Shown: positions 18,308-26,100 of the stretch, in pieces
Layout: each line of letters starts with the position of its first letter
Position numbering within the stretch: the first letter of the stretch is position 1
NCBI GenBank assembly: GCA_016287075.1
Contig: JAEEVC010000011.1
Coordinates: forward strand, 25,936-89,935
Source of the DNA: Bacteroidales bacterium
GTDB taxonomy: Bacteria > Bacteroidota > Bacteroidia > Bacteroidales > UBA932
Length of the DNA stretch: 64,000 bases
Reading direction: 5' to 3'
Made by a program: the position numbers and the translations under genes
Notes under the pieces: model-generated
The model's input: the letters and a program-made list of their open reading frames with translations, nothing else
What the model was told of the DNA's origin: nothing
Databases searched by the model: none

Positions 18308-18326
18308 TTTCGTGCATGGCACGGAA
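18308..18326. promoter_or_regulatory. Second inverted repeat, candidate operator of the LacI-type regulator gene
   Basis: TTTCGTGC - ATG - GCACGGAA is an inverted repeat with one mismatch per arm, sharing the half-site CACGGAA with the site at 18240. It ends 16 bases before the plus-strand -7 box. The spacer is one base shorter than in the first site, which weakens the case slightly. Confidence 0.55.
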
Positions 18327-18342
18327 ATCCGTTTTTTTGTTA

Positions 18343-18350
18343 TACCTTTG
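18343..18350 (+). promoter_or_regulatory. -7 element TACCTTTG of the regulator gene
   Basis: TAnnTTTG match 18 bases before the ATG at 18369. Transcription would start about 10 bases before that codon. This excludes the longer frame beginning at 18285. Confidence 0.6.
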
Positions 18351-18368
18351 CCCCGGAATCTGAATGGC

Positions 18369-19421
18369 ATGGCAAAAAACGAGACAGTCACCCTCATGGA
18401 CATCGTCCGCCGCACCGGCCTCTCCAAGGGCACGGTGGACCGGGTCCTGCACAACCGGGGCGAAGTTTCCCGCAAGAGTTATGACAAGGTCATGCGGGCG
18501 GCCGAAGAGCTGGGGTACAAGCCCAATGTGTACGCATCCCTCCTCGCCTCCCCCCGCCGGATCGTCATCGCCGTCCTCCTGCCCTACCAGGCGCCGGATT
18601 CCTTCTGGGCCCTGTCGGCCAGCGGCATCGAGCGCGCCCGGGAAAGCGTCGAGGGGCTCGGCGGCACCATCGTGAAGGTGGAATACGACCAGTACAGCAT
18701 GGACTCGTTCCGGGAGGCCTGCGGGCGCCTCTTGGAGATGGAACCGTCCGGGGTGGTCATCGCCCCGCTGTTCAAGCACGAGACCTCCCTGCTGGCGGAA
18801 GAGCTGCGTGCGAAGGAGATTCCCTACGTATACATCGATTCAAAGCCCGATGACGACGGTTACCTGGCCTATTTCGGCATGCCGATGTATGACAGCGGCT
18901 ACCTGTGCGCCGACCAGCTGACCGGCGGGCAGGATGTGGGCAGCGCCCTCGTCATCCGCATCCGGCGGGACAAACTCCGCCAGTCCGACCCGACCGTGAA
19001 CCGCCGCGCCGGCTTCCTGGACTACCTCGCCGAGCATGTTCCCGCCTGCACCGTCCACAGCGTCTTCATCGACCCCAACGAGCCGGAGCGCATCGACGGG
19101 ACCCTGGACGGCTTCTTCGCCGCCCACCCGGAAGTGCGTGACATTGCGATGTTCAACTCCCGCATCCACCTGATCGTCCCCTGGCTCGAAGCCCATCCGC
19201 GTCCGGGGCGCCGCGTCGTCGGCTTCGACAACCTCGCCGCCAACATCGCCGCCCTCCGCCGCGGCACCGTCTCCGCCCTCATCGCCCAGCATCCGGACGA
19301 GCAGGTCCGCCTTGCCATCGACGCCCTCGCCGACATCCTCCTGCTGAAGAGAGCGCCCGCCCGCCGCGACAACTTCATGCACATGGACATCCTGACGCGG
19401 TACAACGTGGAATATTATTAA
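18369..19421 (+). CDS. LacI-family transcriptional regulator of the pectin operon
   Basis: The 350-residue protein has an N-terminal helix-turn-helix typical of LacI (about 9-55: TLMDIVRRTGLSKGTVDRVL, then YKPN before the hinge) and a periplasmic-binding-protein-like sensor domain (about 65-345). The likely effector is a pectin breakdown product such as a galacturonate or KDG derivative; this is inferred from the divergent operon. The sensor domain resembles the sugar-binding type (Peripla_BP_4) found in Bacteroides LacI proteins. I chose the ATG at 18369 because it follows the promoter and begins right before the DNA-binding domain. The two similar inverted repeats on the divergent promoters fit control of both its own gene and the operon. 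Confidence 0.88.
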   Translation: MAKNETVTLMDIVRRTGLSKGTVDRVLHNRGEVSRKSYDKVMRAAEELGYKPNVYASLLASPRRIVIAVLLPYQAPDSFWALSASGIERARESVEGLGGTIVKVEYDQYSMDSFREACGRLLEMEPSGVVIAPLFKHETSLLAEELRAKEIPYVYIDSKPDDDGYLAYFGMPMYDSGYLCADQLTGGQDVGSALVIRIRRDKLRQSDPTVNRRAGFLDYLAEHVPACTVHSVFIDPNEPERIDGTLDGFFAAHPEVRDIAMFNSRIHLIVPWLEAHPRPGRRVVGFDNLAANIAALRRGTVSALIAQHPDEQVRLAIDALADILLLKRAPARRDNFMHMDILTRYNVEYY

Positions 19422-19428
19422 TCGGGTT

Positions 19429-19460
19429 GTCCGGGGGGCGCACCGATCCGGCGCCCGGAC
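19429..19460. terminator. GC-rich hairpin between convergent genes
   Basis: GTCCGGG...GCGC pairs with GCGCCCGGAC around a 9-base loop, with a three-base bulge on one arm. It fills the 42-base gap between the convergent regulator and metallophosphoesterase genes. No T-run follows, so it is only a possible terminator. Confidence 0.35.
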
Positions 19461-19463
19461 GGA

Positions 19464-21161
19464 TTACCAGCTGATACGGCCTGAATAAACGTTGCCGAAA
19501 CGGTCTGTCACACGGACGGTTCCGGCGCCGGAAAGGGCGCTGCACGGGGCGCTGAACAGCGTATTCGGATTGGCCGTCGTCGTGGCCTTGTAACCGGAAT
19601 CGGCACTGAGCCGCTCGCTGGAGGTCTTGTAGAAAGTCTTGAACGCCGTATCTGCGAAATCATACCGGGACGAGGACTCGACGTGGGTCATCGGGACCGG
19701 CGTCCCCCCGTCCGGCGTGAACTCCGGCGTCCCCCACTGGCTGTCCCACAGGAAGATATTCGCATAGACCTTCGAATCGCCGTACGTCCCGACCGGGGCA
19801 TAGACATGCATCTGGTAAGACTCGTCCAGGACGCCGCCGCCCGCCTTCATCCGGGCGACGCCGGAAGCATCGTAATCCCAGTCCCGCAGGTCGTACGGAG
19901 GCGTGCCGGAGCCGACGTATTTTCCCCGCTGGTACTTGACGGGATGGAAGCGCCAGGAGGCGAACTCCCCGTTCTCGATTTCCGCGATGGTATAGCCCCG
20001 GGGCGTCCCGGAAGCCAGGTATTCGTTGGTCCAGAGTTCGCCGGTCGAGCGGGCCAGGGTATGGACTTCCAGGCCCTCATATTTGTGTCCGGCGGGATAG
20101 ACGTAATTATGGGTCGCATGCGTATGGCCCGCCCAGGCGTGGACCTTGGCATAGCCGGTCAGCAGGGCGGCATAGTCGTCCTTGTGCCGGGCCGAGCGTT
20201 CCCCGTTCAGGGTCTTGAACATGGGGGAATGGGAACAGGTCGCTATCGTCTTCGTCTTCGGGACATGGGAAAGGTCGGCCTGCAGCCATGCCCAGAGTTC
20301 GTCCGTGAGCCCCTGGTCATAGCCGGTGAGCCGGCCGGAATTGTCTTTCATGATCAGGTTGTCCAGCACGACGAAATGGATGTTCCCGTAGTTGAAGGAG
20401 TAGTTCCGGGGGCCGAAATGGGACTCGAAATCCCGCGCCGCCGCCTCGTCGTCGGCCGCCGAAGGATTGTTGTCATGGTTGCCCAGCACGTTGTAGGTGG
20501 GATAGCCGAGCCGTTCCAGGCCGGAGAGGTAGTTCGAGAAAAGGCTCATGTTCTCATGGACGACATCGCCGAGGCAGATCCCGAAGACCGGGCGGTCGGT
20601 GATGCCGGCCTTCGTTTCCTGCAGGTCGCGGTAAAGGTCCTCGCAGCAGTCCAGGGAGTGGTAGCCAATGTTGTCATAGCCGGCGCCGCTGGCCCGGGGC
20701 TGGGGATCGGCGGTGAAAAAGACCGTCGCCCTGCCCGGGTCCTGCACCGGAGAGAGCAGGAACTCCTCGACCTGGTAAGCTCCGTTCACCTTGCGCTGCC
20801 TGGAAAGGAGCTTGTAGAAAACGGGCAGGCCGTTCCGGACGACGGGCATATACCCCGACGGGGTGCTGATATGGATGAAGCGGCACACCTCGGGATCGAC
20901 TTTCATGAAATAGGTCCCGTCCGGGCGCGTTTCGGTACACTGCCGTCCGTCCGTGACCACCACGCCGGAAATCCCGTTCCCGTCGATATCGACCACGGTT
21001 CCCGCCAGGTTCATCCCGTCGGGAACCGGTATCTCGGTCTGCGGCCCGTCGATGTCATCCCCCTGGCCGGGCGGCCCCGGGACCGGATTCACGATGTCCG
21101 CCGGATGGCAGCCGGCGAAAGCCAGGCACAGGGCCGGGAAAAGCAGGTAAATGGTTCTCAT
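19464..21161 (-). CDS. Calcineurin-like metallophosphoesterase lipoprotein (paralogue 1)
   Basis: A 565-residue lipoprotein (AFAGC near residue 18). Domains in order: an N-terminal beta-sandwich (about 40-135) of the kind placed before Bacteroidales calcineurin enzymes, the phosphoesterase core (about 145-400), and a C-terminal beta domain (about 410-565). Core motifs are TADPQ, GDVVHEN, LGNHDNN, CSHSPMF and AGHTHATHN. The first metal motif reads D-x-Q rather than D-x-H. The substrate is unknown; family members act on phosphomono- or diesters. It stands alone, transcribed convergently with the LacI-type regulator, yet most residues match those of the operon-encoded copy at 26657. The -7 box at 21170 leaves almost no leader. 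Confidence 0.88.
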   Translation of the reverse strand: MRTIYLLFPALCLAFAGCHPADIVNPVPGPPGQGDDIDGPQTEIPVPDGMNLAGTVVDIDGNGISGVVVTDGRQCTETRPDGTYFMKVDPEVCRFIHISTPSGYMPVVRNGLPVFYKLLSRQRKVNGAYQVEEFLLSPVQDPGRATVFFTADPQPRASGAGYDNIGYHSLDCCEDLYRDLQETKAGITDRPVFGICLGDVVHENMSLFSNYLSGLERLGYPTYNVLGNHDNNPSAADDEAAARDFESHFGPRNYSFNYGNIHFVVLDNLIMKDNSGRLTGYDQGLTDELWAWLQADLSHVPKTKTIATCSHSPMFKTLNGERSARHKDDYAALLTGYAKVHAWAGHTHATHNYVYPAGHKYEGLEVHTLARSTGELWTNEYLASGTPRGYTIAEIENGEFASWRFHPVKYQRGKYVGSGTPPYDLRDWDYDASGVARMKAGGGVLDESYQMHVYAPVGTYGDSKVYANIFLWDSQWGTPEFTPDGGTPVPMTHVESSSRYDFADTAFKTFYKTSSERLSADSGYKATTTANPNTLFSAPCSALSGAGTVRVTDRFGNVYSGRISW

Positions 21162-21169
21162 AACAAAAC

Positions 21170-21177
21170 CAAAGTTA
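21170..21177 (-). promoter_or_regulatory. -7 element TAACTTTG before metallophosphoesterase 1
   Basis: TAnnTTTG match ending 9 bases before the start codon. The expected transcription start is within a few bases of the ATG, so the mRNA would be leaderless or nearly so. Confidence 0.5.
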
Positions 21178-21209
21178 CAGTTTTTCCCGGAAACACCAAT
21201 ACCGGCCGG

Positions 21210-22109
21210 TCAATTCATCCCCCGCTGCTTCTTGATGGTTTCGTATGCCTCCTGGATCTTGCGGAACTTCTCCGCCGCGGCCTTCTGGACCTCCGGGCCA
21301 AGGGTGGCCACCTTGTCGGGATGGTTCTTCATTGCCATCCGGCGGTAGGCGGCACGGACCTCGTCATCCGTGGCGGAAGGGCTGATTTCCAGCACCGTAT
21401 AGGCGGAATCCGCCTCCTTGTAATACATGGCGATGACCGAGGACGCATCGGTGGAAGTCAGCCGGATGACTGCCGCGATGGCCTCGAGGGCATCCTTTTC
21501 CGACTTGCTGAAATCGCCGTCGGACGTGGCGATGCCGACCAGATAGTGGAAGAGCTGCAGCCGCTGGGAATAGTTCATATTGGCGGCAATCTGGTCACCG
21601 ACGGTGTAGATGTTCACCTGCGAGGCATTCAGCCGGTCGAGGATCTGCATCGCCTGGGTTTCCGCCTGCACCCCGAAATTCCGGCGCATGAACTCCCGCA
21701 CCGTCTGCAGCTCCGACGGATGCACCCGCCCGTCGGCCTTGATGACCGCGGACGACAGCACCAGCAGGCTGACAAAGAAGCTGTTCCGCTGCTCTGCCTG
21801 CGAATAGCGGCCGCCGGTGCGCTGATAGCCGCCGGGCCCGTAGCCGGCGCCGCCGGACTGCGTGCCCTGGTTGTAGCCGCCTTGGTTATAGCCGCCCTGG
21901 TTATAGCCGCCTTGGTTGTAGCCGCCCTGGTTATAGCCGCCGGGGCCATAGCCCGGGCCACCCTGGGCGGATCCATCCCCACCCGGCAGCTGATGTGACA
22001 TATCGATATATGTATCAACGGCCTTCCCCAGCAGGAACCCGATCAGCGCGCCGATGGCCCCTCCGGCCACCCAGCCGAGGAAGCCCCCTATCCATTTTGC
22101 AGAACCCAT
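21210..22109 (-). CDS. TerB-like and J-domain protein with glycine zipper and GGYNQ repeats
   Basis: The 299-residue product resembles DjlA-type co-chaperones. Residues about 5-40 form a Gly-rich hydrophobic segment (FLGWVAGGAIGALIGFLLGK) that may insert in the membrane. A low-complexity linker follows with five tandem GGYNQ units in a Gly/Pro/Gln/Tyr-rich stretch (about 55-100). A TerB/DjlA-like helical domain (about 105-220) contains VLSSAVIKADGRVHPSE. The C-terminal J domain (about 228-295) has the H-P-D motif in MKNHPDKVATLG. It probably recruits DnaK at the membrane. It has no obvious partner gene nearby; upstream is the repeat island. Confidence 0.85.
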   Translation of the reverse strand: MGSAKWIGGFLGWVAGGAIGALIGFLLGKAVDTYIDMSHQLPGGDGSAQGGPGYGPGGYNQGGYNQGGYNQGGYNQGGYNQGTQSGGAGYGPGGYQRTGGRYSQAEQRNSFFVSLLVLSSAVIKADGRVHPSELQTVREFMRRNFGVQAETQAMQILDRLNASQVNIYTVGDQIAANMNYSQRLQLFHYLVGIATSDGDFSKSEKDALEAIAAVIRLTSTDASSVIAMYYKEADSAYTVLEISPSATDDEVRAAYRRMAMKNHPDKVATLGPEVQKAAAEKFRKIQEAYETIKKQRGMN

Positions 22110-22226
22110 ATTTTTGCTGTTTTGCCGCCCTCCCCCGCAAATATCGCTCCACGTCCGATTGCTGACAAAATGTCGCGCCGCTTCAGGCCCGCCGCCCCGC
22201 CGGCTTTATGAGAACACCGACAACAA

Positions 22227-22356
22227 GGGACAGGATGCGTGAAATGGAAATAACTGCATATCAGTAAAATGCAGAAAATCAATTGCCAGATATGGGGTAA
22301 TTGATTTTCTGTAAATAGTTGCCATATAGCGAGTTACATTTCACGCTCTATGTCCC
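22227..22356. repeat. Long AT-cored hairpin, first half of a nested inverted-repeat element
   Basis: The outer arms 22227-22246 and 22337-22356 match at 16 of 20 positions (both begin or end GGGACA and share GCGTGAAATG). Inside, CAGAAAATCAATT (22272-22284) pairs perfectly with 22299-22311 around a 14-base loop. Confidence 0.7.
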
Positions 22357-22566
22357 GTCGGCAGAGGAAGGGCGGCGGCTCCATGGCGGGGAACGGCGGT
22401 CGCGGTCGGGGAAAGGGGTTCGTCCGGCTAACTCGCGCGGGGTGCTCCGACACCCCGCGCTCAAACACACGCCGGCCGTCCTGACGGAACACCCCTTTCC
22501 CCGGGCTCCTCTGTAACCGTTCCCCTTAATATCCGCCGCCACCCTTCCTCTGCCGCACGGGACGCA
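22350..22566. repeat. GC-rich nested hairpin, second half of the inverted-repeat element
   Basis: Outer arms at about 22350-22397 and 22517-22566 pair over most of 46 positions (core GGCAGAGGAAGGG). An inner stem joins 22407-22419 (CGGGGAAAGGGGT) to 22491-22503. The tip is a perfect 10-base stem, GCGCGGGGTG (22435-22444) with 22451-22460, around 6 bases. It could be a MITE-like element or a structured RNA. Confidence 0.7.
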
Positions 22567-22717
22567 TGACATGGCTGGCAATGCGATACCCCTCAGGGGT
22601 TTAAGCAAAACCGCCGCAAACCGCAGGACTCGCCTAGTATAGACACCTAACTATCAATGATTTAACCACCACCCAGCCGCAGGCGAGCCGTGATCAAGCC
22701 TCACCCCCCGGTGACAT

Positions 22718-22792
22718 CGTCCCATGTGAACCGTTCCCATTAACTCCGTTCCAAGTAACTTCATTCCAAGAAACTTCGCTCCAAGTGACGGA
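22718..22792. repeat. Degenerate 15-base tandem repeat, five units
   Basis: Five consecutive 15-base units follow the pattern (g/a)(t/c)TCCaagtAACttc, best kept in units three and four. The last unit runs into the left arm of the palindromic repeat at 22783. Confidence 0.6.
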
Positions 22793-22876
22793 GACGTCCC
22801 CAAAAAAGACCGGCCTCCGTCAAAATCGGCCCTTTTTGACGGAGACGTCCCCAGAAATGGGACGTCTCCGTCACTT
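22783..22876. repeat. Palindromic dispersed repeat, copy 1
   Basis: An 18-base perfect inverted repeat (AAGTGACGGAGACGTCCC at 22783-22800 with 22859-22876) bounds a 94-base element holding a further GACGGAGACGTCCCC at 22839. The right 69 bases (22808-22876) align without gaps to 62790-62858. Confidence 0.75.
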
Positions 22877-22921
22877 TTCCGCATGCGTCAACAAGGGCGC
22901 GAGAGGAAGCGGCATCTTCAG

Positions 22922-23173
22922 GGGTGCAGGAGGACGGCGGCGACTATAAGGATGCAAGAAGATAGCAACGACTCCAGGGGTGCAGAGGGAAGGCGGCGAC
23001 TATAGGGATGCAAGAAGATAGCAACAACTCTAGAGATGCAGAAGGAGGGCGGTGACTATAGGGATGCAAGAAGATAGCAACAACTCCAGAGATGCAGGAG
23101 GAGGGCGGCGACTATAGGGATGCAAGAAGATAGCAACAACTCCAGAGATGCAGGAGGAGGGCGGCGACGCTAG
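22922..23173. repeat. 28-base repeat arranged as 56-base A/B dimers
   Basis: Successive units begin at 22950, 23006, 23062 and 23118, exactly 56 bases apart. Each 56-base unit is two diverged 28-base halves: one beginning GGATGCAAGAAGATAGC, the other AGATGCAGGAGGAGGGC. Nearly all differences between halves are A/G. The last copy runs across the stop codon of the GH43-CE15 gene. Confidence 0.8.
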
Positions 23174-26100
23174 CGGAGCCAGCGGTCGGCGAAGTCCATG
23201 TAGCGCTGCCAGTCGTAGAGGATGATGTCGTGCTTGCCGGGCCGGAGATGATACCCGGTGCGGCCCCGGGAAAGGTCTGTCCCGACGGGAGGGAGCGCCG
23301 GCGCACCGGGACCACTGAGCGAGACGGAGCCATCCGCCGAGACGGTGGGGATTGCGTTGCCTTCCAGCGCTTTGTGTCCGTCAAGCGGCTCGCCATCCCC
23401 GAACGCTTCACCACAGCCGGCTGTCTCGTTGCCTTCCAGCGCTTTACGACCGTCAAGCGGCTCGCCATCCCCGAGCGCTTCACCACCACCGGCTGTCTCA
23501 CTCCCGTCCAGTGCCTCGATGCCGTAGAGGGCGTAGACCGGGGCGGCACCAAGGAGGGAGAGGTATTCGCCGTGGGGGTCCGACCAGCGGTCTTCGCTGG
23601 CGCTGGCAACGTACAGAGGGCGCGGCGCAATGAGGGCTAGCAGTTCATGCTGGTCGATGGGGAGCAGGTCCTCACAGTCGTTATAGTCATGGAAACGGGG
23701 GCAGAACCAGTGGGGGAAGTGCGTGTTGATGCGGCGGACGGTCTCGCCGAACCGACGGCGGGACAGCGCAGCGCCCCCGCAGCCGGAGTCATTCGAGACG
23801 ACCATCGCGAAGCGCGTGTCCAGCGCACCCGCCCAAAGGGCCGTCTTGCCGAGGCGCGAGTGTCCGACTACGGCCACACGGCTCCCGTCCACATCCGGAT
23901 CGCTCTCCAGGTAATCGAGCGCACGGGAAAGGCCCCACGCCCAGGCGGCGATGGTACCCCATGCCGAGGGGTCGCGGACCGGCGAGCTGTCGGAGCATCC
24001 GTCAAATACGCCATGGACGCCATTGCGGAAGCCGTCGTCATAATCCGGGTCCACATCTGCGCAGCAGAAGGTCGCGACGGCATAACCGCGGCGAAGGATT
24101 TCCTCGTAAGGCCAGCGGCGGGCATGATAGCCGCGGGGATACCAGACGAGGTCATGCCCATAGCGGAGCGTGTCGCCCGGGGTGACGGACGGGTCGTCCG
24201 TGGTCGTATGGTTGCCGAAGAAATTCGGGCCGAGGAAGGCCGGGGCGGGAGCGGTCCGGTCATTCGGAACATACAGAAGCAGACGGAGATACGCCCGCTC
24301 ATCGGCCGTGAAATATACACCGGCCTCCTTGCGGGTCGCCAGTCCCCCGAAAGCGGACGGATCCGTGGAAAGGACCCGGCAATGGAACCCGGCAGGCACC
24401 CCGGGCGCCCGGCCGAACATCTCCCTTTCGAACAAGTCCACCAGTTCCGGCCGCCTGTGCCGTTCCCAGTCGCGCACGGACCGGACCGGACGGCCATTCT
24501 CCCCCACCAGCGGGTCCGGCAGTGCAAAGGCCGGAACCCCCGCCTCTTCATAAAGGAAATCGGAAAGCGGGGCGAAGCGCTCCTCTTCGTTGAGATCGAG
24601 TACATCCAGCCAGCCGGCATCGTTCTTTTCCGTGGGCCGGTTGCAGAAGAATCCGTACCGCGCCCCGATCCACCGCCCTGCCCGGGCGGAAAAGTCTTGC
24701 GCGGCCCGCTCGTAATGCATCCCGTCCAGGCTGTAGCTGATCCGGCAGCGCGCTTCGGGCACATTCCCCTCAACGGCCTTCGCCCGAACATCCAACCGCA
24801 CCCAGACGACCGCCTCCGGTACCGGAACATACCGCACGGGCGGCACATTCGGGGACGCATGCTCCGCGGCCACAGGATCATACCGATACGGCAGAACCGT
24901 CAGCGGCACGGCATCGCCACCCTCCGGTCCGGTGATGAATTCCAGCCGCGCCCCATCGGGCGTATCCGTCAGCTGCAACCCGGCGTAGGCATCGCCCATG
25001 ACCAGGAAACCGGCCGTCTCGCCGCGGTCTTTCCGCGCCGCGTTCGGCCGGAAGGACAAGCGGGCCGTCACGATGAAATGTTCAGCGAAGAAACTGTGCA
25101 TCAAGAAGTTGGGACACATCCGGAAATCCACCGGAGCAGGCCCGTTCATGACGGAATAGAGCCGGATCCCGCCGTCCGGGCGGACAGAATGCCAGGACGG
25201 CGCAGGGATGCAGGGATACTGCCAACCGGCAGGAAGGCCATAGCCGGGCCATGCAGCCGGAGCCGGGTTTGCGGCTTCCTTGCCGGAAACACCTGCCGGG
25301 GCCGACGAGGCCTCACCGGAGCCATCCGCCGGAGCGGCCGGGAGCGAATAACGGGCCGCAAGGCCGGCCGGCAACGGATGGCCATCCGGGGCGGCAAGCG
25401 GCAGCGGAGCCACAGCGACCGGCGCCCCGACCCCGTCCCCGTCCGGATCGGCGCCGATCACCGGCCAGCCGTCCTCCGTCCAGTGCATCGGCTGGAGATG
25501 GACAATGCGGCCATAGGCGCCTTTATCCTGGAAATGGAGGAACCAGTCGCGACCGTCCGGCGTCTCCACCCACGCCCCCTGATGGGGACCGTTGATGCCC
25601 GACAAAGGCAGCGCGTCCAGCCCGCCGGCCGCCACTCCGTCAGCAGCGCCATGATCGGGCACTGCCCCGGTGCCGGCCGCCAAAACGCCCCCGGCGCCTG
25701 CCGTTTCGCCTCTGGCCGAAGCCATCACCACGCGCTCCTCAAACGGCCCCCAGGGGCTGCGGGCGCGCAAAACCGTCTGCCATCCCGTAGCGACGCCGCC
25801 CGCGGGAGCGAAAAGGTAACACCACCCATCCCGGCGGTAAAGCTTGGTCCCTTCGATGGTCGGCTGGGTCAGGTGTCCGTCATAGACAATGCGGGACGGG
25901 CCCAGCAGACGGGTGCCGTCCGGCGCCATTTCGGCCATGAACAGGACACTTTTCAGCCCCGCCCGGGAGCCGGCCGCCGCATGGGAGAGGTAGGCCTTCC
26001 CGTCGCTGTCCCACAGCGGGCAGGGATCGATGAAACCCTTTCCGCGCAGGAGCCAGACCGGTTCGGACCAGGGACCGGCGGGGTCCTGCGCCCGCACCAT

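Larger units (their letters stand above)
22110..23169. other. Gene-free island rich in repeats and hairpins
   Basis: No convincing gene was found in these 1,060 bases. The first part holds a large set of nested inverted repeats (22227-22566). A degenerate 15-base tandem repeat (22718-22792), a palindromic dispersed repeat (22783-22876) and a 28/56-base tandem repeat (22922-23173) follow. The segment 22567-22717 shows only a small CCCCTCAGGGG hairpin. Short open frames here run straight through the inverted repeats and look spurious. Confidence 0.7.

Noticed and set aside
22348..22884. Two short minus-strand frames (22348-22608 and 22654-22884) in the repeat island
   Set aside because: They read through inverted and tandem repeats, and palindromic sequence gives similar peptides on both strands. 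No signal, domain or start context supports them.
22922..23173. CRISPR-like array
   Set aside because: The would-be spacers are themselves a conserved 28-base repeat, unit boundaries are degenerate, and there are no cas genes in the window.
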